Assembly (NCBI RefSeq): GCF_949628215.1
Contig: NC_134277.1
Span: 60,977,918-61,041,917, forward strand
DNA from: Phalacrocorax aristotelis
Taxonomy: Eukaryota > Chordata > Aves > Suliformes > Phalacrocoracidae
DNA: 64,000 bases
Reading direction: 5' to 3'
Position numbers and translations under genes: made by a program. The notes beneath the pieces were generated by a model, which was not told where the DNA came from, searched no databases, and worked only from the letters and a program-made list of their open reading frames with translations. Of the stretch, positions 33,176 through 47,154 are shown piece by piece (positions within the stretch are counted from its first letter, which is position 1; each line of letters opens with the position of its first letter).

Positions 33176-36100
33176 TTGTGATAATAAGGTAAAGAGCGCC
33201 CAGGCAAGGGAATGTGATTGCCTACTCTAGTAAACTGTTAGATGCTTGCTGGCACAATGCTGGCCTAATGCTGGCCTGTGCCAAGTAGAGCACTTTGAAG
33301 GACTTTGAGCATTCTTCTGGAGCTGGCATGATCCTGGGAGCAGTTTGTGTGCAGCCAGCTGGAGAATGAGAGAATTTATTAGCATAGACACAAGCACTTC
33401 CATGTTGGTTGGCCTGAGTGGCTAAGAATATCCCAGACATGTCAAATTTACTGATATAGATGTGGCATTTCAATGATTTGTTAACTGGTGCCAAGAATAG
33501 CAGAGAACGTGTGTGAAAACACATACTTATTGACGTAAGTGGCCTAAATGCTGTCCCTTACATTATTTTTCTTCATAGTTCTATATTGTAAGAAGCAACA
33601 GGTAGTGGATCAGAAGAGGTTTCTTCAGGTGTCTGTGAAGTTACAAGGCTCCTAAATTTGGATGACCATGAATCCAATACAACTCTCTAAGTGTAGTATG
33701 TATCTAAACTGTAGTTTATAACAATTTTTTCAGCTGAAATATATACATATAGATCACTTCCCTGCAGTTTAATGGTAAATGAATATGGAATAAACATTAG
33801 AACTTAGTATAGTGGGAAAAATTGTATAAGTTTGGTATCTCTTGTAATGTCCTCATGGGTCTGTATCCGTGGTTGCCATATGGCTATGTCATTTGGTCTT
33901 GAAATGCACCACAAATCTCAGCTCACCAAATTTATCTGGCTAGACTGGAGAGTTTTATTTCCCTTATGCTCTGATTGGTCTGGAGAAATGCACTTGTCAT
34001 GTCTCCAGATATCCCATTACTTCCCTGAACACCCTTGTGGTGGCCCCAAAGGGTTCTAGCTGTCCCTCAGAAAATACCCTGCAAGGTACCAGAGCTCAAA
34101 ATACCCCTCCTGGTAAGTAGTTGCTTGACTGTTGCTTTTTTTTTGCTTCCTTTCCTTCCTGACTGGTGACTGGAAAGTGTGCAGTTTGTCCTTGCAGCCC
34201 CAGTGACTGTCATGGTAAAGAGAACACTTCTGCATAACTTTTTCCTTCCTTGCCATTGGGACTTCTTTCTCCTGGGGTCCCCTGTGGTGGAGGGGAGACA
34301 CCCATTCAGCTGGAGCCCCAGGGGGTTATAAAATTTTCAGCCAAAGCTAAGAGCTGAAGTCAGGGGCCAAGAGACGAGCTAGCTGAGGGGATGGTATCAT
34401 CTCATGGGGAAAGGAAAAGGCAAGAATCACTTCACGCCTTGCAAAGAGGAATCAGCACTGCCTCTGCACAGCATCCGGATAGTAGGTGAAAGGCATACAG
34501 TGGCTGGGGAAGAGGATGCTAAGAAGGCACCTTTTGGGCTCTCTCCTGAGAGAAAATGAAGTGATACATTAGCCTAAGGCAGCCCAGGTGCAGTAGTGTG
34601 GGAAAGGCTGGGCAGCATGGGAAAAGAGGTCCACTGCTTCCCCAGTGACCCCACTGTGATGGGACTCCTGGTTCATTTAGGGGGCAGGGCAGGTAGCAAT
34701 ACAGGAGCTTCACTGTTTCCTGAAGCTCTAGAGGCAAAGTGGGCTGATTTTCAGATGATTGTATGTGTGTAAGTCCTCTTTCTTTCCATTACCCAAGTAA
34801 CAGAGTGCTGTAGCCAGGATCTCCCATACCTCAGATGAGGAGATGAGCAACACTGGCGGTTTGCTTCATGATCCTTCTGCTGGCAAAATGGAGTGAGGGG
34901 AGAAATCGAAATCTTATTTCAGGGCAACCCAATCCCTGCAGCCTGTACCTCAGCCAGCCAAAGGTGCCGTGTGCTTACAGGGGGGACATTGTAATACAGC
35001 TTGCTAAGCTTTATAATACTAGTGGATGTTTATGTTAAAACTTGACTTGCAACATCTTTCATATGATTGTGATTAATAACCTGGCATGATGACCATGAAG
35101 ACTACTGGGTACAAGTGACTTGTGTCTGTAGCTGAAGCTGCTTTCAGAGGAAGCAGGAATACCAGCAGGGGGAAGTCATATGCCGTTAAAAAAATAACGG
35201 AACAGCGGGCTACTCTCTGCTAGCTATAAAGCAGGGATGATGCTGAAGCATTCCTTTGGAAATTCCTGGACAAACTGTAGTTAGGAAAGAATATCCCATG
35301 GCTCATTTTGATTTCTGTTTTGCTCTTGTGAATACTTGTCTTTTCTTGCTCATTGTGTCCCTAGGATATTTCTTTCATCAAAAATGTCTGATGATAGTTC
35401 ATCAGACAAAACATTCTCAAGGTCATAGTGATGTTTCTTATGTCACCTGTAAGCATTTCAGGGACTAACGAAGCGTTGTACAGTACTCAGAAAAGAGTCG
35501 TGTTTCCTTAGCAGTAAGAATATCTTTATTAGACTGGTTGGAGTTTTATGACAGGGTAAAGGAGCTGCTTAGTCTTTTTTAGATCATTAATTGCTCTATC
35601 TTTAAATTCAACTTTATGACATGATCTTATGCTGAAATTCAACCTGATTTTTTGTTGTCTGGACTATGTAATTCTCTGCATTCTCATCCAAAATGAGGAG
35701 AATGTTAGGGATCCAGGAGGTCTTGTTGGCTAACATCCAGGAAGAACTTCAAAAGGTGGAATGCATTTAGGAAGCATTAATTTTTCTTCTTGAGGATCCT
35801 GAGGAAAAAATGAACAAAACCTAGAGAATTTCAAAGAAATTGCAGCACCATGCATGACACCCTGTTGTGTACAAAGGAGAATGCTTAAGATTTCCCAGAA
35901 GCTTTCTGTGCTCCTGGTGTTTAGTTTTGACCTGAGTCATTGCCAAGAAACCCAGAGAAATCTACTTACAACAGCAGTACTAGCAGCTGGCTCAGGGTGG
36001 GTTAAGGTGGAAAACAGGCTTGCCTTTAGTGGAACCAGACCACCTCTTATGAAGGGGGAAGCTGCCGTTGTGCTCTATGTAAAATCTTCCCCTATACTCT

Positions 36101-36187
36101 CTGGGTAGAAGCCTCACCAGCCCAGCTAGGATTATGCTAGCAGAGCTTCTGGTTTGAGCTCAGGAAATTCACACAGTGGTTGTTGTT

Positions 36188-36203
36188 GATGATGATGATG
36201 ATG
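36188..36203. repeat. (GAT)5 microsatellite
   Basis: Five GAT units preceded by GTTGTT. It accounts for a Ser/Thr run in an otherwise unremarkable minus-strand frame. Confidence 0.85.
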
Positions 36204-39200
36204 TTATTAAAACCTCACTACCCTGTTTTGTTGTCTGGAGCCCTGTAGCCAGGAGCAAGTAGTTCTGCAATGGAAGTTTCTTGGCAAGGCTTATTAGAGT
36301 GTCAAACAGAGCATCACCACTTTTGGCAGGCAACAAATGCAGAAGTGATGACTGCAGCAGTAGTGTAGGTATAGTATTAAGCAGCACTGCAGAGGACCAA
36401 ATAATCATGGCCACAAACAGGAACCAGACCCTAGTGAATCTATCACGTTTGAAACGTATGCCTTCCAAATGTCATGGCTGTCCCAGTGTTTGTAACTGTA
36501 GCATGTCAGTTATGACTGTGAGCTTGCCCAGCTACTTTTCATGATTCAGTTAAGCATAACTTTGCCTTTTTTTCAGGCGAAGCCTGTGTGATTGCATCAA
36601 GGCAGTTTGTATATCAGTCCAAAATTTTTGCTGTGGCTTAGCTGTCAAACAGGGAAAGAAGTATTTTCTCTAAAGCAATCTAATTTATTCTTCACAGGTT
36701 TAAATTGCCTGATTCTTTCTTGGCTTTCAAAGTGAGAAAATTATCTATTTTCTTCATTGTGGTTATCATGTAATTAGGTTGAGAATTCAGTATTTAAAAC
36801 AAATTATCTTTTGGTGGGTCAGGTAGTGAAATTTGTGAGTGTAATAAGCATTGAACTCTTCCTCTTTGATTGTTATAAAAGCCATACCAAGCAGTATTAA
36901 GAATCTTTCTTTGTTAAAAATGTTACTCAGAGAGAGCTTCCATTGTATCTATCTCCTCTGTTTAAGACAACATATTTCCTCTTGGATTCCTCCCAGAGGA
37001 TGAGGTCTTGAAATATGTGAGGTATCATTTAAATTTGTTCTTTTATCAGATACAAAACTAGTAAAGCTCTCAGTCTTTTCTCACTGTTTGTTATTGTCTA
37101 ATAATTTCAATTTCTTGTGACTGCTGTTCATCAGTTTTTACAGAAACTGGCACTTCTCTGTTCAGGACAATGTTAAGTTATCATTTAGATGATTATTAAG
37201 CAAACACTCTGCTCCGTACTTCTGAGGAAAGGGTGTTTTTTCCTCAGAACTCCATCTGTAAATGCATGGGTGTTTCATTGTAATCCAGTAACTTATTTCT
37301 GTAATGTCTCTTTTTTTTTTTTAATTTTAGTTTGTTTCTAAATGTTCCAGAACACTGTCATGTGCTACCTTCTTTCTTCCATTTTTCCTGGTTATTACTA
37401 ATTTATTTTATATGTTTGATTTGAAAATGGTATTGAATGCTCAGCAGGTTATTCCAAACACTTTGGTAAGAGAAATTGCACAATCTGTCTTAGAAAAAAA
37501 GAAGTAATCATCTTTTTGTTTTTTTTCTCCCTGAGAAATTGACAGGATGCCTGGCTTTGCTTTTTTTTATGGTAGACATTTTTATATTTGCTCACAACCC
37601 TTGTTGTGCTGCCTGGTTCTTCAGTAACACCTGCCTGATCAATAACTGCAGATGCCTCCTGAATGCCTTTCCTCCTTGTGCAGTGCCTCCTTGTGCACCC
37701 GAAGCCCTTCCAGGTCATGGGCTACCTTGCTCTGATGGCTTCTTCAATAACTTCCTTTCTGTGCTTCCTGAAGATGGTTGTGACTCTACGTCACACCACT
37801 CAGTCCTCAGTGTCTGCTGCTGTCATGTGAGGCTTGGGGTGGGAGACTGATTATACCAGATGTTGCAGGAGCAAATGTAACTTCATCTTTCCTTTCCTCC
37901 AGAAGACAATGCAGATGAAATTACATATTGGGTGCTAATGACTGTTGATATTTGCTTTTGTAGGATGGAGGGTCTGGGACAGGGGCCTAGGTGAAGACTT
38001 GCATATGTAACAGTGCCCAAAAAAGAGCTGGATTATTGAAATGGGAAAAGCAGTGAGGTGTTTGATAGTTTTTGCTCTAAGCCTGTATTCATTCTTAGAG
38101 GTATTTTGCTGCCTTACCCTCTGGCTTGTAGTGACTTGGATGAGGTGCAACTTAACATACACAGCACACAACAGTGCAGCTTTTTCTTTGCCATATGCTA
38201 TCACTTGAATCCTTTTCACATAGTTCCTAAACTATCTGAAGAAATTATTACAGTAATTTATTTTTAAAAAGGAAAATAATACAAATTTGCAAAAACACAG
38301 TTCCTGGAAGCAATTTATTTGTTTTAATTTCAAATTCTCAAAAAATATATATTTTTACAGACTCTTAAAATTACTTATCATTTAACATGTAATAGCAGTA
38401 AAAATAGGAACCAAATAACTGAAAGAATTAGACTTTTGTTTTAAAAAATCACAAACCAAGTGTGAGTATTAATTCAGAAGACAACATGTCAAAATTGCCG
38501 TGACATGACAGCAAACTGAATTTTCTGCTAAAATGCCAAACTGTCCTCTGAAAAAGTTGTAAATACAAGGTCAACTTCAGAAAAGAGTCTGTGTTTATGA
38601 ATTTCTTATCAAAACTGTGTGCACTACAAGCGTTGCAGTATTTTCTTATGAAAGCTTGGGAGGATTCCTCTGCTTGGTGTTCTGCCTACATTACAGAATA
38701 TTAATCTACTTGACAAGATATTTTTACTCTGAATCTGTTTATCACAAAATTTGGTATTTTAATTTTTCTTTGGTATTTGTGTTACAGAATATTGATTCAG
38801 AGCTTCAACTTGGTGAATATATGAAATGAAATCAAAATCAAAGTACCACTCCATAACTTTCTGTCAGTTTAAGAAAGCAAGGCTAGCAACTGTTATCAGT
38901 AAGGACTGATTATTTTTGGTAAGTATCTGACCAAAATCTTATCTTGTGCTGCAGCACCTAATCTGAAGTTCACACTGATCTACCTTTACTGGCTGCAGTG
39001 CCTTGTGCTAGGTCTTTTCATTGCTGACAGTGTCTCCCGCTGCACTGCAAAACCTCCTTCAGTCTGCTACAGGCATTTGTAACCCAAGGAGGTCTGGCTT
39101 TTGGGAGCACTGAGTAGAGTTTGCTGGCTTTGGCTAGTCAGTGTGAATTACAGAGGTTATTGGATGATCCCAAACTACAAGTGTGCAACAGCAGTCTGAC

Positions 39201-42026
39201 TGAACAGCTAAGGGTCCTTTTCTAATTAGCTAATTGTTTTCATTTGGCTCATGAGTCAAGCAGAGATGGTCTGTGTGCAATGCAAATGTTGATCTGTTGG
39301 CTAAAGCTGGTCAAACCCCAGGGCTAAAGTGTCTGTCAATGCTCAACTAGCTAATAATATGAGAATATGGAACAATAACAAATAAGTTAGTTCATTATTT
39401 AATACTATGTATTGGTTGACCCTATGAAGCTGTTGTTTGATTGTCTTTATCTAGAAATAAGAATTATCTAGAACAAAATATAAACTAAAAAAATTCTGAT
39501 TGTTGTGAAGTAAAACACTAATCTCAATTATAAATTGAAGAGATCAAGATGGGAATTGGTATTGCATGGATAAAATCCTATGTCTGAAATGGAAATAGAA
39601 GATACCCCTTTAAAAGAATGAATAAAATAAGATTAATGTACTTCAGTGTCCAGAATGAGAGAAAATTTGGGAAAGCTGTAGAGAAACACTGCAGAGTATG
39701 AAAATAGTTCTACAGAAAAGCTGAATTTTGGGAATGGTTAATAACAGAAAATGAGAACTAAAATGACTTTCAAGAAATTTTGCTTGTATAGGCAGGGATG
39801 TATTTAAGAAAAACCTAACAAATTGAAACTGTGGAAGACAACACTGTCTTGGAGACATTCAGAGAGAGTGTATCTCTTAACCTAGTCCATAAGATGAATT
39901 ACCAGTCCCTGATGAGATTGCCCCATGTTCTCAAAGTTCTAATTACCACTGTTTTGGCTTGTACTTTTGGGTCAGAAGCCATCTTCTCTTCCATTCAATA
40001 GGTACCATCATGTCATTGAGCTGTAGGAATCCTGTGACTATCAACTGCAAGGACCAGTGTTTCCCCTGCACATCCTTAGGTCACAGGCCTAAGAATTAAC
40101 TTCTGTTTGAATAAATCACCTTACTCTACACTTGCCTTTAGAGCAGCAGCCAACCAAGTGTTTGTAGCCAATAATCCTTTGGAATGTTTTTGGCCATTGA
40201 TTTAGTTCTTATCAGACAGGAGCTTTGGGAAGCAATTATTTTCCACAAAAAAACCATGTCAGGATAACTCATGGCTCCTACTGAAACATCATTTACCAGA
40301 ACTGTAGGTAAGACATAGTCTGTTTGATGTTCAGTTAGATGTTCAGTACTTCCTTTGGGGCAAACCCTTCAAAAGGGTTACAAAGGTAGATTAGAAGTCC
40401 GAATTCCCTCTCTTCTACCACCAACTAAAGCTGAATAACAAAACATGCACTACTGTAGTCCAAAAATCCCTTTATTTATAGCAAATCAGAACCAGACTCC
40501 TTGAACTGTGGGATATATTTTTTTTTCTAATTAGCACTGCATTTTTTCTGAGATGCTTTTGTTTTCTTATGCTTTAAAGGGTCAGCTAATGTATATTTCT
40601 CCTATTTATATTTCCAAGCACAGACTTGCTGTTGCAGTTTGTTGTATATTATATGCTTGAAAGCTGTGTCATTCCTGTTGTGATTCTAGCTTTTGTAGGA
40701 GTAAAAGCACTAAGAGATGCCTCTTCTCAGTCTTCTGCTTTCCACCAAAATCAAGGCAGAAGTTGTGCTGAAATCTCAAATTCTTGAATAATTACATTAG
40801 CTAGCTTACATCCATTTTCCTCATACATGTACAGTTTTTTGAACAAAGAGTCATAGTATTGCCATGAGTGTACCATCCCCGCAATCCAGAGCTGCTGTCC
40901 CAGCCAATATGAGCATACCCAAGCTCACTGGTTTCAGTAGCAGCCTTGGCAGAGCTGTTGAGAAGCTACCAGTGTTTACTAGGCTTCTACAATTTGTTCT
41001 GACCCAGCTTCACTACCATGCAGCTTAAAGCTACTGGAAGTACAAGCAAGTTTGAATTTTCCTCTGAAAGCCTGAATAATCATACACTACATTTATGTGA
41101 GTGTTGCTCTGGTGATTTCCATTTCACCCTTTTCAGAGCCTCTTGTCAGTGCAGTACAGTAAGAGTGACCCTCTGTAATTCTGCAGATTTCAGCCACAGT
41201 TTGCCTGTATGTGAATCCAGGTGGTGAAACCGTTTTTATGCCTAGAAATTTTCCCATAAGAAAACATATTACTTTGTCACCTCTTTCAGTGGGTGCCAAC
41301 TGCTACCAATTTGTGGTTAATCTCAGGTGGATCATAGTAGGTAAGCAAGAATTAAGGAGAGCGTGTCTAGAATGTAGTCACATGTAGCCTTGAAAGTCAT
41401 AGGCATTTACACTTTGAAAAGCAATAAGGGGTCCTGAGGTGCATCCTCTCCTTTCTTTTTGCCTTGTAACCCTCTGACTATGGTTAAAAACAGTTCGTTC
41501 TTCAAAGTCCTGCCTGCCTCCTCCTGTGAGGTGCCTCGCCTGACCTGGCTTCTCTGGGAAGAGCTCATTTTTTTTGCAGATGAACCAGGAATAGAGGCAG
41601 AGTCTATCATCTGTGGTAGTATTGCAGTTAAAAACCTCCAGATGTGCCATGCCCCATTTGAACAGGACTTGCTGCTTTTAAATTCCAGAACACCCACTGA
41701 GTTCGTATTAGCATCTCAAACAGGAACATCTTTACCGAATTTGGGGTGCAGTGCAATATCAGCACCTAGTAGACAAGAGAGAAGCATGCAGAGCTGCATA
41801 CATGTGCAGGCTGTAGCAAAATCAGTAATTTTCCATTTATACGTATTGTGAAGTTTACCACCTTTATGGTTTGGAACTGTGCACTATTACTTTGCATATT
41901 AACAATGCAAATCTGTAACAGGAAAGTAGTATATGAAATTTAGGCTAGAAAATGCAGATATACTTCATGTCATACCAAGGCAAGGAAGTCAGATTATTTG
42001 TGATTGGCCTATTGAAATTAATCATA

Positions 42027-42080
42027 ATCATTAAATTATCTACCATTAAATCATTAAATTATCATTAAATTATCTACCAT
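42027..42080. repeat. Direct duplication of a 20-bp AT-rich unit
   Basis: ATCATTAAATTATCTACCAT occurs exactly at 42027-42046 and again at 42061-42080, with a partial third unit (TCATTAAATT) between them. Confidence 0.9.
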
Positions 42081-45000
42081 ATCTAATCAATAAATATCTG
42101 TCTACCTCTGGAAAGTGAATCTCACTCTTGAGTATTTTTATCATTCAAATTTCTGGCTTTCATTTCCCTACTTTATCCATCTGAAGCAGCTGAAATGACA
42201 CAAATGTTTTAAGAAAATGGTTTATCCTGCACTTTTTCTATCTTGTTTGGGTTTTAAAAATATTTATTATAATGGTTGAATATTTTTCCTTTCAAAATAC
42301 TCAGCACAACTCTAGCTTATGCAAACAACAATACATTTAACAAGAAATAATTGGAAGTAATTCACATGTAAAAGAAGAAGGAATAATTCTGTCCAATTTG
42401 ACACCATGTGGTTATAACTTGGCTTCCAGAAGAACTGTCTGAGAAAGCGTATATGCTTTATGTTTCAAAAATATCTGTACAACATATAGTGGAAGTAATT
42501 GTATTTGACCCACTATTGTAAACAATTAATAAACTCAAAATTCTGTTATGCTGACTGTATTTAAAAAGCACTGACAAGCTCTCTTTGAACTGAATTTGTC
42601 AAGCAGTTTGAATAATCAAGATTTTCTGCTAGAGCTGTTTCAACAGCTGGATAGTTAAACCAGTTAAATGAAACTGTGTCATGGTAGAATAAAGATAAAA
42701 TGAACCTGAGGGAGTATATTCTGATGGTTCAATCATAACAGAAACTATTAGGAGGGCTTGAAGAATTAATTGGATAATGTAAGGAGAGCAGAAACTGACA
42801 GATATAAAAATGAGTGGTTTTTTTTTTCTTTTAGGAAAAGAACATGGTTTTAGATCATCTGTATGAGGAGGACCTATGTAACACACGACACAATTCTGTG
42901 AGGCAGTATATTTTACAGTTTGGCATTTAGTGATTAAACTATTTCAAAGTCAAAACTACTTTGAAAGAATGTGTGTGCACAGAAGGGAAATTCTTGCCGT
43001 AGTATTTACATACTCACATGGGTGGGATTTGGAGAAACAAAATGAATGCTGAAAGAGTGTCCTCCTCTGGGAGGAGTTTTGGAAAAAAAAAAAAAGCTAG
43101 TGTAAGATGATATTTGTGTCTGCAAGGCTAGGAATGTAGAGAATGGGGCTAGGAAAACAAAGGCCAATGTGACAGTTCATTACTGCATGGCAAAAGAAAA
43201 TTAAAAGGATAGGTGAAGGAAAACTATTTTGAGAGTTGCATATGTTCCCTTCCCTACTCCCCACAAAATCACTCACAAGAGTAAATCCACTGCTGGTGTG
43301 TGAACTGCTTCTGTTTTCAGTCTGTCTGAGAATCCTTTACCTGTCATTTCTAACCCTGACATCAGGGCCTTAAGTGCAAGTTTAAATAATATTCTTTAAG
43401 AGTGATCATTAGCTCTGTTTGACCTGGCTTCTGTTGCTTCCTTAAGCGGATACAGGTCTTGATGTTCCTACAGGAGCATTTAATAATATTACACAGGCCC
43501 ACCTGACATATGAGACTGAGCATTTGGGCTGTGTAGATTAATACAATGCCAGGTGTTCTGTCCTTTTGCAGGATCCACAGGGTTGGAGTAACCAGGGGCT
43601 ACAACAAACACACCTACTTTTGGTTATCACCTGCTGCTTTGCTACCCTATTTCCAAAAGACCCTCAAAAATCATGGTAGCACTGTGAATGGCCATTAATT
43701 CTTACTTTATTTTTGTTCTTTGTGTCCTGCTGCTTTCAGGAGAACATGGGGCTTATTAATGTGGTCTGCAGTTGTATTTATCAACAGCCATGTGTTGAAC
43801 AATTTAGTCTATCAGATTAGACATCAGATTTGATGTGGATTAGACTTCCCAAGAGAGGTGGAAGGGGTCTGAATTATAGCAAATTTAGATAATCAATAGC
43901 AAAAATTCCAATAAAAACTTTTGTATTTTTATTTACAGTAAACATGTCCCTGCTTACACCAAGAATTGGCAACACGAAAAAGGTCAAGGTGCTGCTTTTT
44001 TCCTGGGTTGCTCTCTTAGTTAATTTGATAGAAAGCACCATCTGAGGTTTCTGCGAAGAGAGCAAAACCCACTTTTAGTAATTATTACATGTCCTTTCCA
44101 GAAGTCCTTACTATTCCAATCCTGAAAATGAGCTAAACTCAGCAACGAGGCTGCAGACCTTTCATTTCTCTTCAGGAATATCATGCCTTTCCTGTTACTC
44201 ATGAGCTAGTATGTGAACAAAAGTGAGAGCGAAGGATAATGTAGTACTATGTTTTGAGTGGAAGTGTTACATAGGGTGGTATCATAATGCAAAATTCAGT
44301 TTTGGTGAATCTGTGCTCTGACATTAACAGCCCGAGGAAGGTTTAAGTGTGTAGAATTCAGTGTGTTTGTGTAATATAAAATCACCACTAGATGGTACTT
44401 TCCAACAGACTATAGTTTGTTTTAACAAACAACTTGTTTTCAACAGACTAAAACAGCTGGTCCTTCTATAACTGCCTTCAGGCATGAGGAAAGGCTTCCA
44501 AAGGGATGTGCTTGTTCATACACAGTTTTTTTTTCTTAAGTCATCATTTTATCAATAATGTACAGGTTTGAATCTTGGGAGAGTGGAGAGTGTTTTATTT
44601 AATCCAGAATTTGCAAATAGTCTGCGTGGTGTATTTTAAATCTGTAACGCTTTGAAGGGAAAGACTCAGGTTTCTCTTGTTTCTTTTATGGTGTGAATAA
44701 TGTTTTAGATGCCCTCTGTTTTCCTTTTGTGTTCACAAGGAGGTCATCAAGGCATAGTGCTCTGAACTATATGGGCAGGTGTGCTGCGACTAGGATGTGA
44801 GTCCGCTTCTCTGAACTGGAGTTATGACTTGAACTAGCAAGGTTCAGCTCAGACAGGGGGTTTTACTTGCTAACTAGCCAGGGAAGCTTCTTGGGCAAAG
44901 GGAGTGTACATGTTATATTTATTTAAAGGATGGCAAAGCAATTTCTTTCATATGTACCAATTTCTTTCCTGGAGCCCTGTGTAGGAGTTATAGGGGTCTC

Positions 45001-47154
45001 AGACTTTTCTCAACACTGCCTTCCTTGCAAGCTGATGATGTTTCTAAGCTAGGTGCAGTATTCCGCTGTTTTTCCTAAGACAATGTAATCTCTGTGTGTG
45101 TATATGTTGTGCAGTAATAAAACACTTCTCATAATTTTTCAACAGTTGGCTTTCTGCTATACAAGGAATATTATTAGTAAAGTAATGAAAACAGTAAGTC
45201 TCAGCTATGTATGAGATGCTCATATCCATGAGATTGACTCTTAAAATTGGTTTAAATTCAAAATATCTATTTCAGGCAATTTATTTTAATCTTGCTCTTT
45301 AGAGAACAGCAACAGGCCTTGACATTTATTTCTGTTTCATTTGTAAACCTCAATATCTACTCACTTGTAGTATTCACTTAACAAAATTCAAACTCTGCTC
45401 TTTGGAAGAAGCTTTTTATGATTTGTAGCATAAGTTCTTTACAAGAGCATTTTGTTATTCTTGCATGTAAACATTGCATTAAGTTTATGGACACTTATAT
45501 AGGGAGACCTATTCAGTAAGAATGCAATGGCTGTGCTGAAATAAATTACCTAAGAATATCTATTATTTAGCACCTTCCTCTGTGCTTCACAGCACTTTAC
45601 AGAAGTCAGAGCGTTTTCTTTATTTCTATGTCAAAAGTGCAGAAGGTTAAAAAGCTGTATTCTTAAACTGGGATTTTCCAACTTGACATGACTAAAATTA
45701 TAATTACATTTCTGCTTGGAAACAGTGGAAGGTGCTGGCACAGATTTATTCTTGAAAGGATTGGAAGTGCCAATTAGGCTGTAGCCAAAAGGGTTATCTC
45801 TTGTCTCTCCAACCAGTTCTTAAGCAAAGGGAACTCATGACATGAACAAGAATGTATCTTCCCTCCTATGTAGCAGGTAGGATTTGCATCAGGTTCATTT
45901 CTGATACCAAGTGGACCTTAAAGAGGAAAAAAGTTGCTTCTTAGGACTGAAGGAAAGAAAATGGGCACCTGCAGCTAATGCTATCAGAAGGTACTGCACT
46001 TTTCAAGCTATTTACACTACTATATTTTATTCTGGGGATGGAAATTTCACTGAAAACAATATGAATCTTTTTACCATTCTATCTTGATAAATCAACTGCA
46101 TTTGTCTCTCCAGCCAAAGAAGCTCCTGTTCTGTGCTCTTGTGTTTTCAGATACTTAACTTTAAAAAAAAGGTGAATATTGACACCATCACTTTTTATTT
46201 ATTTGTTTCCAGTGCTTTGTTCTCCTTTGCTGTCCTGCTCTATTTCATTCAAGTGTATTCAATGTTTTCATGATTTGCAGCGCAGTTTCTCCTATAATTC
46301 TAAGAAACATTAACTATTATAACAGTTATCCCTGTGATTGAAATTTGCCTTTCTCCTCCACTGAAATGATGTGTCTTAATGAGAGAATAGCTTAAGTACA
46401 CCACACGTGTAAAGAAATACCTGTAGAACTGCAGTGTCCCACAGTTCTATTTCTCCCCTCCAAAACCGCATGAACAAAACAGCATAAAAATGGCAAAAAC
46501 AAAATACCACGTTTCACTGGTTTTGTTTTAAAAATTTTCAGGATTGTTTTAAAAAAACCCCAAACCTGAATTTATAAAATAGATATAAATTATAACTGCC
46601 TTTTGTATTTGTGCTTTTACATGTTGAAGATCACGAGTTACAGAATATTTACTTCTATGAAAGAGCAGGAAATTATATGTATGTCCTCACTCTGCTTTGC
46701 ATTACAAAAGCAAATAGAAGTTGTTGCGATGTCTAGTGACGTTTATTTGTTTTTCAAATAAGGTGAAACATGTTTTTCATTATTATTTTAGTTTCAGGTC
46801 ACTGCAACTCTTTTAAAAGAAATTTACGAAATTACTTTTGTTTATATGATGTGCTGGATTTTTATGAAACAGAAATAACATAATATAATAAGCCAATACT
46901 GTAGTATTACATTTTTAGAATAAATATTTATTAAAAGAATATAATTCCATAGCATGCACAATTTATTACTTAGTGCCTGTGAAAAAAAAATAATTTCTTA
47001 AACATAGATACAATTAAGAAATTGTCCTCACCTTGAAAAAATAATAACATGGAAGATATATTCTGCACTCTAAAGAAAAGCTAAAAACCATATGATAAAA
47101 ATATAACACAGCAAAATGTAAATGATAACTTGAGATTAACAGAGATCTACTTAA

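Larger units (their letters stand above)
33176..47154. other. About 14 kb of non-coding sequence
   Basis: No exon with family resemblance, no CR1 and no RNA gene was found. Minor items: a GC-richer patch at 34000-35000, (GAT)5 at 36188-36203, poly(A) or poly(T) tracts, and a 20-bp duplicated AT-rich unit at 42027-42080. A 130-codon plus-strand frame at 41459-41851 is unassigned. Confidence 0.55.

Noticed and set aside
45560-45620. Segment resembling the core of a MIR-type SINE
   Set aside because: Only a short stretch around CAGCACTTTACAGAAG fits; too little to call by eye.
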